Of a stretch of 49,534 nt of DNA, positions 1 to 12,122 are shown piece after piece. The position numbers and the translations under genes were made by a program. Source of the DNA: Condylostoma magnum (Eukaryota > Ciliophora > Heterotrichea > Heterotrichida > Condylostomatidae); the NCBI GenBank assembly GCA_920105805.1, contig CAKKTI010000127.1, positions 1-49,534 of the forward strand, in the 5' to 3' direction. Position 1 is the stretch's first letter; each line of letters opens with the position of its first letter. The notes beneath the pieces were generated by a model. The model searched no databases. It saw only the letters and a program-made list of their open reading frames with translations, and was not told the origin of the DNA.

Positions 1-1
1 T

Positions 2-1156
2 ATGTTTTACCCTGGAATAGGAGATTGTATACCTGCTAAAAAGGTAGCTACATGCATACTAACTGATTAGCAAACTTATATTGCTTAATAAGATGACTTG
101 ATGATAGGTAATGTTGGGGATATCTTTGAAGTAGGTACTTTCTTCATAATAGCTTGTCTAGATTAGTAGTATTACTTAGGTAATTAGCGTATTATTGGGT
201 TGGCCTTAACAGCAGCTCATTGCTTAATGCAGAAAATATAAACTTGAAATAAAAAATGAACTGGCCATTTGAATCAACATGGAGGTACTAATATCGAAAT
301 CTGCCCCTTGAAATTTTATTGTGATATTAATCGATAGGTTATAAGTAGAAATGGCCAAGTACTAGCGCTAGCAGATGATGTAGTTTTGTGTGCTATGCTT
401 GCACCTATAAATCATCCTGCATATGAATCATTTTCTCTACAGATTGCTACTCCAGATGAAGCTAGATAAGCTAATAGAGCTACAATTATGGGATATCCTT
501 ACATAAGCTTACATCTTAGTGAAATTACTCCAATTTTAATGAATCAGGCTTATAGTGAATAGCAGATAGAAGATAAAATTAAATAAACGTTCTGGGGAGG
601 TAATTAACTCATTAAATCAGAAGGAGATATTCTAAGTTATGGTGGGGATGATTAATCTATTGACATTAGATCATCAACAGCCTCTGGAATGTCTGGGAGC
701 CCTGTTCTTATTGAAGTGAATGGAGAAACAAAAGTAATGGGAGTTCATGCAGGAGTGTGTCCTGTTTTCGGATAATGACAACTGACTAGAATATAAGTTT
801 ATCTTTGGTAAGGAAATATACAATTAGCTTATACTTTGATATAAGAATTGATCTAGTAATTCAGTGAGGATAGTTAATTAGTTAGCATACTATAGTCGTA
901 TTTAAATTAGATAAAATACAATTGAATTGAAGGAATTGTAAAAGATTGTAGAGAGTAGATTACATAGTTACTTGCAAATCATCCTTAAAAGTAACTGCTA
1001 GACTATAATTGTAGTATTCCTCTATATATTGATAGATTTGAGGAAATTAGAAGAGCATAATATCAATTTATGAATCCTGCACAACCATAAATTTAATTTG
1101 AATCGATAGCAGATTTAAAGTGTTTCCTATTTAGTTAGATTTTAAGATTAGTTTAG
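2..1156 (+). CDS. S1-family (trypsin-like) serine protease, copy 1
   Basis: A 384-residue protein starting at the second base of the window. It carries the trypsin-family signatures in order: TAAHC (catalytic His, about residue 72), an Asp in ALADDVVLC (about residue 128) and GMSGSP (catalytic Ser, about residue 235). No signal peptide is evident. It is a clear paralog of the protease at 45306, colinear almost end to end, and the start fits that copy (MKYGIGD there, MFYPGIGD here). Many Gln are TAA or TAG, and TGA is read as Trp, for example in GQWQL, which both copies share. I place the stop at TAG followed by TAA because the other copy ends with TGA at the same aligned position. Substrate and location are unknown. 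The stretch after the His motif is the most divergent part, so this copy could be relaxed in function. Confidence 0.8.
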
Positions 1157-1560
1157 TAAAATTATAAATAATTATTTGGCCAGTTTTACTGTCAACTCTA
1201 TATGCTTCTAGAGTTTACGTTTTAAGGAGATAAATAATAAGTAGTACTTTTAAGATTAGTGAAAATAATCACCCTGAATTAAATCTATAAAGTGATAAAA
1301 GCTTTAGTAATAAACTTCGTTTTTATCTTTTTCTTATAAATGAAAGTTTTCAATTAACTATACTTTTTATATTAATCTGTAACCATTTCCGTCTTTTGAT
1401 TCAATTTAATATTGGTAAGAAGAATAGTTTTTGTTTGACTAAACAATAAAATAAATGAAAATTTTATATCTTTATCATACTTTCAATTATATTCCCTCTG
1501 TATTGCATGAGATTCTGTTCTTACAATATTAAACTCTAGAATATATAACAATTCGACACT
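1157..1560. other. AT-rich intergenic stretch
   Basis: The protease frame stays open past 1156 only because stop codons are ambiguous. The translation becomes low-complexity Phe, Leu and Ile with no family resemblance. I see no gene, RNA or repeat here. Confidence 0.5.
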
Positions 1561-1574
1561 TCATTATTAATATA

Positions 1575-2280
1575 ATTTATATATTAAAGATATAAACTGA
1601 GCCAACTTAAAATCTCCTTCTTTTATTTCATGAAAGAAGTCTTAGGGAATGGTGATTGTAGCAATTGCATATGCATAACCATTTGCAGCTTTGAACTTAC
1701 AGTCGAGAAGCGAAGCTATCATTGCGCCAAGTCTCCTATCTTAGGAAGTTAGTAAGCTTTATATTTTTTGTATTGCATTTTATAAGACATCTTTCCTCAT
1801 CAACTCCTTCATTTAGTTTCAATCTTCCTACATAAACAACCTGATTCTCTTGTTGATCTATTTCTCCTACACTCAATGCTTCTTGTAGTTCGGAGTTAAA
1901 TTCTATTCGGTTCTGCTAGATCCGGCTACAATAAACCTATGAGTGGTGGCCTTAGAGTACTTTTCAACAAGGGAGAGGGTGTTTTCGTTGAAGTTATCAT
2001 ACTATGCATCAAACAGCACTACAGCATCAAAGCTATTAGGAAGACACACGGAGCTGAGATCCTATTCGCCGTTGATTTTAAAGACTGTAAAGTCTATGTT
2101 GTGCTTATTAAAGCTCAATACTACACCCTTAGAATCTTCTCTATAGTAAAACAAGTCGTTAACTAGGTCCTCGTAATCTTCTTTAGTGATCGTCAGGATT
2201 GATAAGCTGGAAGATATTTTATTATACGTAGTGAAAAATAAAGCTAGGTTAAATGGATTATTAACTAATAGGATAATCAA
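1575..2280 (-). CDS. Hypothetical protein, probably spliced, ends uncertain
   Basis: Three adjacent minus-strand segments have protein-like composition but lie in two frames. About 2280-1915 is rich in ordinary residues (ITKEDYEDLVNDLFYY). About 1920-1795 is in another frame (RIEFNSELQEALSVGE). About 1755-1575 returns to the first frame (LLDCKFKAANGYAYAIATI). Removing a GT-AG stretch of 49 nt, whose 3' end contains a TTACTAAC branch-point-like motif, joins the second and third segments in frame. A shorter GT-AG stretch of 14 or 17 nt could join the first and second. No family is recognised and the start codon is not fixed; the frame stays open upstream to about 2440. It could equally be a decaying gene with frameshifts. 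Confidence 0.35.
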
Positions 2281-2611
2281 GGTCTCTAAATTACAAAATA
2301 AACTAATTATGATTATTAGATTTACTATAAAGACCTATATAATAAATTTATCTGGTTTGTCTAAATTAGATAAATTTTAATGATTTAGAGCTAAAACTTT
2401 TAATAGTTCAAACTATCGCCTTTTTAATCTTGTTTAATTTAAATTTTTGAAATTTTACGTAACAATGGAGCAAAGGTTACTTATTCTTTATGTCATCTTT
2501 ACTATCTATGCCAATTTTTGTTTTAAATTTATTAGTAGATTGATAATAATTTATAAAGTATTCTTTAGATACATATTCTTATATTCCTAATTCATTATAC
2601 ACAAAATAAAA

Positions 2612-3568
2612 ATGAGAAGTCAAAGTCTCAATAGAATTTCCTAAAATAGAAGAAAACCAGGAGTTGATTTATAGAAAGAACTGAATTTTAAACACGGTGC
2701 AATTCAGCAATTGGGACAAACAATTGAAGACTTGGAATACCAACAAAGAAAACTATATGCTAAGAAAAAGCGAGTAATGAGCACATATACTAACATAGTT
2801 AAACCCTTAGAGCAAAGAAAAATAGAACTAAGAAATAGAATCAAAAGATGCAACTCTTAATAAGAAGTGCTTCAAGCAATATAAAAGTTTGAAAAAGTAG
2901 AAAAGCTTAATGAAAACGTTCAAAATAAATTAGGCTCACTAAGTGCAAGAACAGTTAATATATTGCAAAACAAACAGACTAAATCGTCATCATTAACAAA
3001 ATCAAAGCTAAATGAAACTATAAGATTGAAAATACAGGCTAGAAGGCAATACGAAGAGAAAATTAAATAAATGAAAACAGAGGGTCATTGATCTGAGTAT
3101 GAATAACTAAAACAATCATAGTTTCTAGTCACAAAGTTTAACAAATTTTATAGAAAACTAAACCAAAGGCTAGAAATTGAGTACTAAAGTCTTAAAGATT
3201 AATTAAAAGCAAAAGAACTAAATAACACTTAAACGTTTTTAAGTTAGAAGCAACTCACTTGTGATACTCCAACAGTAGAAGTAAAACAAGAGTCTGTAAT
3301 TGATACACTTAAATAAAGAATAAAGGAAACAAAGCAAGAGATTTCCCTAATAAAGAGATCAGAGTAACAAAAGCACAAAAGGAGCTAAATGATACACAAT
3401 CTATTAGATCAATGCAGTCAGGATTTCAAACGAATTACCTAAGACTTAAACCCAATAAGAGGTCGAATAAACTGACTAGACAAGCATTCAATAACCCAAG
3501 CGAGCATATCAGCTGAGCAAAGACAAAACATACTTACATACATAATAAACTCAATTTCATTTCCATAA
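2612..3568 (+). CDS. Coiled-coil protein of unknown function
   Basis: A 318-residue, strongly basic protein (opening MRSQSLNRIS) that is mostly predicted coiled coil, with heptad-like stretches of Lys, Glu, Gln and Leu from about residue 30 to 270. Ciliates encode many such cytoskeletal or basal-body proteins, but no specific family is recognised. The frame is continuous without introns. The stop is a TAA-TAA pair, and the facing NEK kinase ends only 8 nt beyond it. One in-frame TGA (reading HWSEYE) is taken as Trp. Confidence 0.65.
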
Positions 3569-3576
3569 TAAATTAC

Positions 3577-4965
3577 TTAATTTTCCCCATAGTAAGAATC
3601 TTCACATACTATCATTTGGTATAATAAAGGAATATACTTCATGAGTCGTGCCCCTAGTAGATCTTCCACATATGAACTATCCTCTTAGTCAGGCAGATCT
3701 TACAGATAATTATAAGCCTGCATCAGATTATCCAGTCCTAATTTTTACTCTAGGTAACACCGCAGTGCTTCGATCCTAGCAAAAGCACTGTCATCACTGT
3801 CTATTCCGGGTAGAGGAACTCCGTCTGGGGTAAGAAAACTAGCTCTTACTCTTTCATTCTCTTATTCCTCAAAATCTTCCTCCTCGGCTTAATCTTCCCT
3901 TCTCTCTAAACAGCTCTATAACTACTCAATTACTTCTGAGTAATTCTCATCCTGACTAATTGGCTATTTGGTCTTTCTTTCTTCCGAGGTCTTATTTTCA
4001 GACTCTCTTTTGCTCCTTCGTCTAACTTCACTATTTTCCTATTTTTATTGCCTTCCTTAAGAGATTTCTGATGAATTTTGTGATTCCTCTAATGGCTTTA
4101 CACTAGGATTTAATTATCTTATATAGTTTTTACCGAATTCATGCTTAGCAACTGTCTGTGATAGTAAATTTGAGATTCTTGAACTGAGGAAGTCCTTCTC
4201 TATAATTCTCTTAGCAGATGGACGTAGTTTAGGATCCTTCTACAGCATATCTGATACTAACTCCTTAACGTTTGAGCTATAGCAATTAGGAATAGGGGGG
4301 TATGTTCCCTTTAATATCTTGACAATTAGGCCTTTCATAGAATTAGCATCAAAGGCATGTCTTAAAGTGATCATTTCATAAAATATACATCCAAAACTCC
4401 ATACATCAGATTTTTAGTTGTATGGCTTTTCCATACAAATCTCGGGGGAAAGATAATACGGAGTACCTATTGCAGTTTAGGCACAGTCATATGTATGCTG
4501 TAAAACTCTCGCAATACCAAAATCACCAATTTTAATCTCCCCTTTTGAGGTCAAAAACACATTTTACGTCTTTAAGTCTCTATGCAGTATTTTCCTATCA
4601 TGTATATGTTTTATCGCTAGACAAATCTATACAAACCAGTCTAATAACAGCTCCTCGGGAAATCCTTTCCCAATTTTTTTCTACTTGGCAATTTTAGTAT
4701 ACATGTCCCCACCATCCGCATAATCCATTACAATGCACAGACAACGCTTATCCATAAAACTTTCCCTGTATGTAACAATATAAGGATGCCTCATTGCTTT
4801 TAACACATGAACTTCATTGAGCGCCTCTTCCTTCTATTTTCTATCCATCCTAGACACATCGATTATCTTCATAATATACAGCTTCCTATCAACAACTGAT
4901 TACACTAATACAGCATATCCGAAGCTTCCTTTCCCAACAACCTTTACCTTTCGATACTTATCCAT
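3577..4965 (-). CDS. NEK-family (NIMA-related) serine/threonine kinase
   Basis: A 462-residue protein kinase. The N-terminal kinase domain covers about residues 1-260, with the glycine loop GKGSFGYA, catalytic-loop HRDLKTQN, DFG, and a GTPYYLSPEI activation segment typical of NEKs. A charged linker follows. The C-terminus (ARIEALRCYLEQKLG, then LMKYIPLLYQMIVCED) matches the conserved tail of NEK1/NEK4-like kinases. In ciliates this family controls cilium length and basal bodies. The gene lies 42 nt downstream of IFT122 on the same strand, so both neighbours are ciliary. The family ends just after CEDSYYGEN, where a TAA stands. Reading through it would run into the coding region of the facing gene, so TAA acts as a true stop here. 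Confidence 0.92.
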
Positions 4966-5007
4966 TTTGAATTTTTAAGAAAAATTATTTGAAACTTACT
5001 AATTTCA

Positions 5008-8000
5008 CTAGTTTTCTTCACTGCTAATTTCCTTAGAATGGCAAACTGGGCACCCTCCATGCTCTAAATACGCAAAATCATACTCATCCCTTAAGAAGAA
5101 ATGCCCGCATTGGTCGCAGAGAGTGATATCGATATCAGGTATCATTAGTTTATAGTACTTTCTGGGCAAAGTAGGACACACCTCTGTATGATCTACAATG
5201 AATACCTCCTCAGGAGACAGTGAGGCCAGGGTAATTTCATCAACCAGTACTGGTCTATACTCATCCTGAGTCATTTACAGCTCGGCCCACTCTGTGACCT
5301 TTTGTACAAAGTAGTCATCCTGGTCTTACTAGTACTAGTCGAAATTTAAGCTTTAGTGATCAGCACCTCTGTTTTCCCTCCAGCCATCATTACCTTGTTT
5401 TCTAGTCTTTTACTTTTTACCAGATCCTTCGGATCTGATTAATTGCATTACTCTGGTTTAGCTTATTGTATCTATTGGCTCAAACTCTACTAGAGGGAGT
5501 GGAGTGAAGGAGATGAAAGAACGGACTATAGGATGTCGACAGGAAGTACATATATCCCCGGACCCTTGAAGGTTAAGTAAGGAGTTACTACTCATACAAC
5601 GGTTGCAGATACTGAAAAGGTCCTCCCTGTCCACAAATGGCTTGGCTCTTATTGTAAGACTAGTCAGATCTATTTCTTCTTACCATAAATCTGGTACTTT
5701 TAGTGTTTACAGCTTCTCAAAGGCTGTACGTGCCGAGTGATATGCCTCCATTTTTTGAGAGAGTTTCCCAAATGCATAGTATAAGTATATTTTGTTGATT
5801 CCTGCTGATGATTGTGAAAGAATTGTGTTTATTACAAATCTGCAAGAGTTAAACACTAATTCCTCGTAATTCACTCCAGGCATTAATGTTAAGAAGGGTT
5901 CTTCTATATATTTGTGCACAAAGCTATATGCATAGTACACTTCTGACAGTTTTTGGAAATCTTCGTATTTGATAAAGTGATTTGCACATTCCTCAGTAGG
6001 ATTCATACAGTCTTGTATAAGTCTTAAATGCTCTATTGCTAGCTTTTAGTAGTAAAGCCCGGCTTCTATATATCTTTACTCATTAACGGAATTTCTAGTC
6101 AATCTTTCCAGTAATCTGAGTGCAATATCATGTCTATTACATTTTTTGTAAGCTTCCAAAGCCTCCTCAAACTTATCAGCATTTATGAGCCATTCAGCAT
6201 AAGGCAAGTACAGCTGATTCTATAGCTCCGGATTCTACTTCGCTAGTCTGAACGCTTCATCCCACTTTTTAAGCTGAATATGCAGATTTAGTAAAGACTT
6301 AATATCACCTAATTTCAACAAGGCTTCTTTAGCATACGCATGATGCCCGGCCTCCTAAAATATACTAGCACACATTTAAATAGACTCATAGTTATCTGAT
6401 TTCGACAGATTTCTGCATATATCAATTAACCAATTATAATCCCTATTTTTCCCAATAATCCCAACTGCCTTTTTATACTCCCCAACATTAATAAATAACT
6501 TAGCAGACACCTACCAATCATTCTCCTCAGCATCCTCTGCTTACTCCTACAAGAGCTTTAATTACCCAGCCTTATCCAACTTCTTAACCCACTCCTACGC
6601 CCTTTCCCACTGCTTCAACTCCTTAAACATATTAACAGCCCTCATAACATCCCCTCCTCTGTCATACAAACTAGCAGCTTCGTTGTACTTTCCCTAATAC
6701 GCTGCTATATCCCCTAGCATAATACTGTCGTTGTAATTAGGATTCTTCCTGTCAACCTCAATTCTAGTAAGTAGCTCCAAAAACCTGATATCCTTTATCC
6801 TGATAAACGCCTGTCGGGCTAGATCGAACTTATGGGCTGTTATACACTCAATAGCAAATGAACGCCAGTCTTACTCAGTCACACCCAAACAAGCAACCTC
6901 GTATGCCATTTTGTGGTTCTTTTGCTCTATATATTTATACATCGCTGCAGTTTGTGGTACATCGATTGTGTTCATGGTGATGTAATGCAAGGAGAATATC
7001 TTAGAACCTTTGAACCCCACTACAAATCCTAGCATTTTTTAAGTAACTGGGGGAAAAGGACCTGTTTTTATGGAAAGAGTACCGTTGCCCGAGTAGGCAA
7101 GAAGGTTAGTCATGTCGCTGTTTCATGATACTGAGTTCACCTGGGTGTCCTGGAAGGTTATTTCTTATGAAGCCAGGCTGTAGACATACATGTTGAAGTT
7201 ATCGTCTACTAAGGCTATTTGTTTTCGGTCATTACTTATGTCTAGGCATCTTATAGGGAGATGTTACCGTAGGAGAGTAACTGGAAAAGGATTGTCTATG
7301 AAGATTTTTAGAATATTGCCTGTTTTAAGACCTATTAGAATACCTTCACGCCCAGGAGGACCTCCGTTTACTTTTATATAACGAATAATACCGTCAAGTA
7401 GCCATTCACGTTCTAATTCCCCGTTGAAGTTATACAACTCTAGTTTTCTATCTTAACAGGAAATAAAATGATTATTTGTCAGTACCAACAGCGTGCATTC
7501 TAGTTTCATTTGTATCTTTTATACTCGTTTGTACTTCATATCATACTCATCGTCACTTTCAGCTGAGTATATTAGAATGTACTCAGGGAGTTGAAAAGCT
7601 ACTCTATCTTTATACACAGCAATCTTTTTTACTAGATCCCTGCACTTAATCCTTACCTTTTACTCAGTTACGAGATGCTGTATTACAACATCAGTCATTA
7701 ACTCCCTATACGCATATCTGTCCTAGTGTAACCCATGCACTACATTAAACGACATTTGGTATAAAGCTACTTTTCCTTCCAGTCCTCCAATAACTACACT
7801 GTTTTACTTAGGCCTCACCTACGCCGACCACAACCACGCATCCCTCTCTGCCACAATCCCTATAAAGACTCCTTGCTTTGTATACAATGACGCCTTCTTA
7901 TCAGACCCTGCCACAATAAAAAACTGTCCATTAGAAAAATAAGAAATACTGCAAGGATCACAATTCAGCTTTTTCACATTCTCAGTCAACTACTTTCCAT

Positions 8001-8658
8001 TAACATCATAAAAGTTGAAGGTTTAATCCCAACTAGCAGCTACAAAATGTGCATCTTAGTTCTCCTCTTTCACTGGATTCCACGCCAAGCACCAAACTGA
8101 AGCGTTTCTCTGTATACTAGCGATTTCCTAGGTCCCTTTTTCCTTTAGCAAAATCTACCCGTTATAACACCCCAATGCCAGCATGTTTCCATCAGGCGAC
8201 CATGCAAGTGTCAAAATCTTAGAAATAACAGTAGGCTTTTCCACAGCATTCTTATCTTAACTCCACAAACCATAATCAGTGCCTGCTCCACTCGCCAGAA
8301 CGTGGCTAATTGGGTTAAAATCAAGACATTGCACGGATGTTGTATGGTGATACTTTATTACAGGCTGTGCCTTGCTGTTTCAGACAATCACACCACAATC
8401 TGCACCTCCAGAGGCAAACTTCTTACCGTCCTTCGAGTATGCTACTGCATATACTGTGTTTTCATGTGCACAAAGAGATGAAATCATTTCCCCGGTTTAG
8501 GTTTCGTATATTACCACGCGGTCGCCCAGGGCCATTATAAATTCAGAGCCGTCTGGTTTAAAGGCAATTGCCCAGATAGTGTTGGTTATTTAGGAGTTCT
8601 CAGGAGGAGGCTGAGTAAAACTTACAAAGTATTCTTCCCAAACTATTTATGATCGCAT
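5008..8658 (-). CDS. IFT122: Intraflagellar transport protein IFT122 (IFT-A complex)
   Basis: A 1216-residue protein, close to the usual length of the family. The first 300 residues align by eye with IFT122 WD40 repeats ([49 protein letters not shown]). A second beta-propeller follows, then alpha-solenoid TPR-like repeats from about residue 620 to 1000. Two zinc-ribbon-like Cys pairs sit at about 1017 (CNRC...CTSC) and 1179 (CDQC...CPVCH). IFT122 is a core IFT-A subunit for retrograde transport in cilia. The frame is unbroken for 3.65 kb. An in-frame TGA at 8380-8382 gives the Trp of VIVW in the first propeller. The gene ends at a TAG-TGA pair. Its start codon is 19 nt from that of the divergent gene at 8678. 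Confidence 0.95.
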
Positions 8659-8677
8659 TTTTTATTAAAATTAGACT

Positions 8678-9961
8678 ATGGAGCTAAGTTTAAAATAGAA
8701 GTTGGGAAATAAGGCCGTTAGGGCAGAGTTGATTGAGAAAGCGTTTGGGAGGTGTATTGGAGGAAGGTATGACAAAGGAGGGTATAGTAGGCTAGTGATA
8801 AATTGTAAGGAGAATTAGGTTGGTTAGTAAGATCTGTCGATTGATACTGATGTGTCTTGTTGTACTCCTGTAAGTGTTAGTAGATATAGCTTTACTCCTA
8901 ATAGCATAAAGAAACCGTCTGTTTTTGTAAGGTAGAGGAAGTACTTGAAGAGAAATGGGTTTAACGTTAATTAATTTAAGGAGTTTATTGTTCTGTTAGA
9001 TGATTAATTAAGAAAGAGAAGCACTATTTTATGGAGTTAATTTGTAAAATTAAAGGAATTCTAAAAGTAATTCAGTAGCTACAGTGAAAAGTAGCATGGA
9101 GCTAATATAATGGTTAAATTGCTTGATTAAATTAATCAAATTATAAGTGAATAAGTTAGATAAAAAGAAGTAAATGCTTCACAGCTTGTAAAACTTAAAA
9201 TCAAAGCAATAAGATAAATGATCGAGTTAAATAGCCCTGATAAGGTGTAATAAATATACGAAAATCTATTAAAGGAATAAAAGTAAGTTGAAATCTAAGA
9301 GAACTTTTAGTAATTATTGGATTAGATATAAGCAAGAGACTTAAACTTTTTGAACAAATTTGCAATTACAAACAAAATTGGATACTAACTTTAATTGATG
9401 ATAGTTTTTATTATTAAAGATATTGATAAAGTTTCACACAAAAAGGTGCCAATAAACTTAACAAAGGAAAGTATAAGGCTCTATTTTTAGAACAATACAA
9501 ATTTACTTAAAGTTATGAACTAGTTCCCAATACTTGCTATAAATAAATAGATAAGTTCCTTAAATATAACAAAAGCACAGAAAAAGTTCTAGTAGATTAA
9601 CAAGGAATAAATAGAGAGTAAAGTTTTACTAAAATTTTATAATCTAATTGACGGTGCATTAAAGTGTTATAAATAACTGTAAATTAAAAAGAGAAATCGT
9701 GCATAATAATCAAATATTATCAAACGTAGTCTAAGTAAAGCAAGAAGTTTCCTTGAAAGAGGATTGATTGATAGCAATCAAAAATAACAAAACTTCTCAC
9801 TTATATATAAAATCGAGTATAATAATATACTAAATGATTATTTAAAGCAATAAGAGACAATTTAGATGGAAAATGTTAAAAAGAATGAAGTAATTATTAG
9901 TAGTCAAACATACTAAATAATGTTGAAGCCTAAATCTTACATTGAAACAGTAAAACAGTAA
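8678..9961 (+). CDS. Coiled-coil protein of unknown function
   Basis: A protein of about 427 residues beginning MELSLKQKLGNKAVRAE, rich in Gln, Lys and Ile, with coiled-coil-like segments between about residues 110 and 260. No domain is recognised. It is head-to-head with IFT122, with 19 nt between the two ATGs, so both must have very short leaders or the true start lies further in. The end is placed at TAA 9959-9961; a TAG at 9965-9967 is equally possible. Both lie just before the end of the facing CDPK (stop at 9977-9979), the spacing seen at other gene pairs here. Confidence 0.6.
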
Positions 9962-9976
9962 TTTTAGCTAAAACCT

Positions 9977-11473
9977 TTAATCTATATGATAATTGAAAGT
10001 AGCTGGCGTTTTCCTTGCCATTGGGGATTGATTTGACATCCCTTCCATCATTAATCTCTTAAACTCTTCAAAATTGATATTTTCAGTAAAAGAATCTACT
10101 CATTCATTCATAATTTAAGTGACTCCTTGATTCTCTAACACAGCCATAAAGTTCTATTAAGTGATAAATCCAGTATTATCAACATCAAAGTGCTTAAATG
10201 CTTCATACAATTGCTCTTCATCTACAATTTTCTTCTAATCAATCGTAGCCATTACGAAATCTGAATAATTAATTTTTCCATCTCTTAAATAATCAAATTT
10301 CTTAGTAAATTTATCTATTTCCTACTCTGCCAGCTGCAAATTATTATTCTTCAAGGCCTTTTAGAAGTCATTAATATCAATAAATCCAGTTTTATTAATA
10401 TCTAATAATGAGAAAGCTTAAGCTAAATCGTAAATTTAATCAATGTCTAAATTCTTTATAACAACTTTCATAGCTAGTTACTTAAATTTACTAGGAGCTT
10501 TAATATCTTTGATATTGTTAAACACCTCCTAAGCTGCTTTAACAGCTTTTCTTTCTTTATTATGTAAATACCACCTATGCTTTAAAATTTCTTTCATATT
10601 AATTCTTCTCCTAGGATTCTTAATCAGCATTTACCTTATAAAGCTTTTAGCCTCAAATGAGATATCAGCCCAAGTCTCAGAATCAAATACAACATTTGCT
10701 TCTTTTATTCTCTTAAACACCTACTAAGGATTTTACCCCTCAAATGGAGGTCTACCAGATAACATGATATAAAGAATGACTCCTAGGGACCAAATATCAC
10801 ATTCTTTTCCATAATCCTTCTCTAACACCTCCGGAGCAACATAATAAGGAGTTCCAACAACCGTATGCAGACTATTGACCCCAAATTTATTAGAAAGTCC
10901 AAAATCAATAATTTTAATTGAAGAATCCTCAGATTTATTAGTAAAAATGATATTCTCTGGCTTTAAATCCCTGTGAACTATTGAGTTGTTATGTAAATAA
11001 TTCAAACCTGACAAAATCTAATCAACGATTTACCCAGCCTTGTTCTCACTAAAAGTTCCATGATTTAGTAAATGCTCGAACAGATCACCTCCGTTACAAT
11101 ACTCCATTACTAAATGCACTGATAACTCATCCTCAAAAACCTCCGACAAATTAATAATGTTCGGATGATCTGCCTATTTTAATATAGACAACTCTCTTTT
11201 CATTGATTAATTCATTGCACTAATTTTATTCTTAGGGATTGTTTTAATAGCAAACTTATGCATTCCTACAGTATGGTTTTAGAGAAAAGGAACTGCAAGT
11301 CTTACTGTTCCAAAGTGTCCGTGGCCTAGAACTTTCAGGAATTTGTAATGTTAGCGTATATCTGTGTTATAGTTACTGTCTAAGCGTATGAATTAAGTTG
11401 TGTCGATTTATGATCTAATTATCATTCGGCCTGTCCGAGGGGACGTATCACCTTTACTTCTACAGCAGCCCAT
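9977..11473 (-). CDS. Calcium-dependent protein kinase (CDPK)
   Basis: A 498-residue protein with the CDPK layout. The N-terminus MGCCRSKG is a plausible myristoylation and palmitoylation site. The kinase domain spans about residues 57-315, with [20 protein letters not shown] near 168, DFGLS, and [11 protein letters not shown] junction and calmodulin-like region with EF-hands follow from about 355. Three loops look competent (starting [22 protein letters not shown] and DVDNTGFI) and the last is degenerate. It should couple Ca2+ signals to phosphorylation at membranes. The stop is TAA after FNYHID; no TGA occurs for a long way beyond. In-frame TGA supplies a Trp near the fourth EF-hand (MNEWVDSF). 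Confidence 0.94.
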
Positions 11474-12122
11474 ATTTTATTATTAACTTTCAATACATAT
11501 TAGCAGCTTTATATAAAATTAATTTAATATATTACTCACTTATACTCTGGTTTCCTATCAACACGTTAGTTTAAATCGTGAACTTTCTTCAACAGGATTT
11601 AACTGAACTCTATAGCTTATTACAGCGCAATTTAAGTCATTTTCTGTTTTTATTGTGATTTATGGCACCTGTTGCAGGAAAGTTCTCCGCTTTTGTATCC
11701 GTCAACAGATTTCTTAAGCCTGCTGACTTAAAGCTGCTTCTTCTTATACTTTTAATCCATTTATCAGAAACTAGACTTGATAGAGCCTTACATCACTCTT
11801 TTCTACAAATACTTATTATGGAAATTTGGCACTTTTTTATATCTTCTCTTAGTGACCTCGATGCTGGCTTGCTCAGTGCTTGCATCTGATAACGAGGTTC
11901 ATTAGTAATAGCCAGAGACCGGAGTCAAAGTGCATGACTTGCTTACATATAACGAGCTATTATTTGACTAATAAGACATAGGTGTAATGTGTCTACTCAT
12001 TTAACCTTTCATTTTAATATTTATAACCAAAAATAAATATCAGTTTCTTTACGCAAATTTCTCCTGTATTGTATTTCCCTCCTTAAAACTTTCATATAAA
12101 CACTGAAACAAAAATTATATAA
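11474..12122. other. Intergenic region with a GC-richer island of uncertain nature
   Basis: Sequence between the divergent CDPK and U2AF genes. The flanks are AT-rich, but about 11640-11960 is clearly richer in G and C and reads as ordinary protein on both strands. On the minus strand a basic reading frame begins with an ATG at 11883-11885 (MQALSKPASRSLRED) and runs to about 11577. Just upstream of that ATG is a GTAAGC...TTACTAAT...CAG stretch that looks like an intron of about 60 nt. A plus-strand frame also spans 11662-11889. I cannot choose between a small spliced gene, a structured RNA and a gene remnant. Confidence 0.3.
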
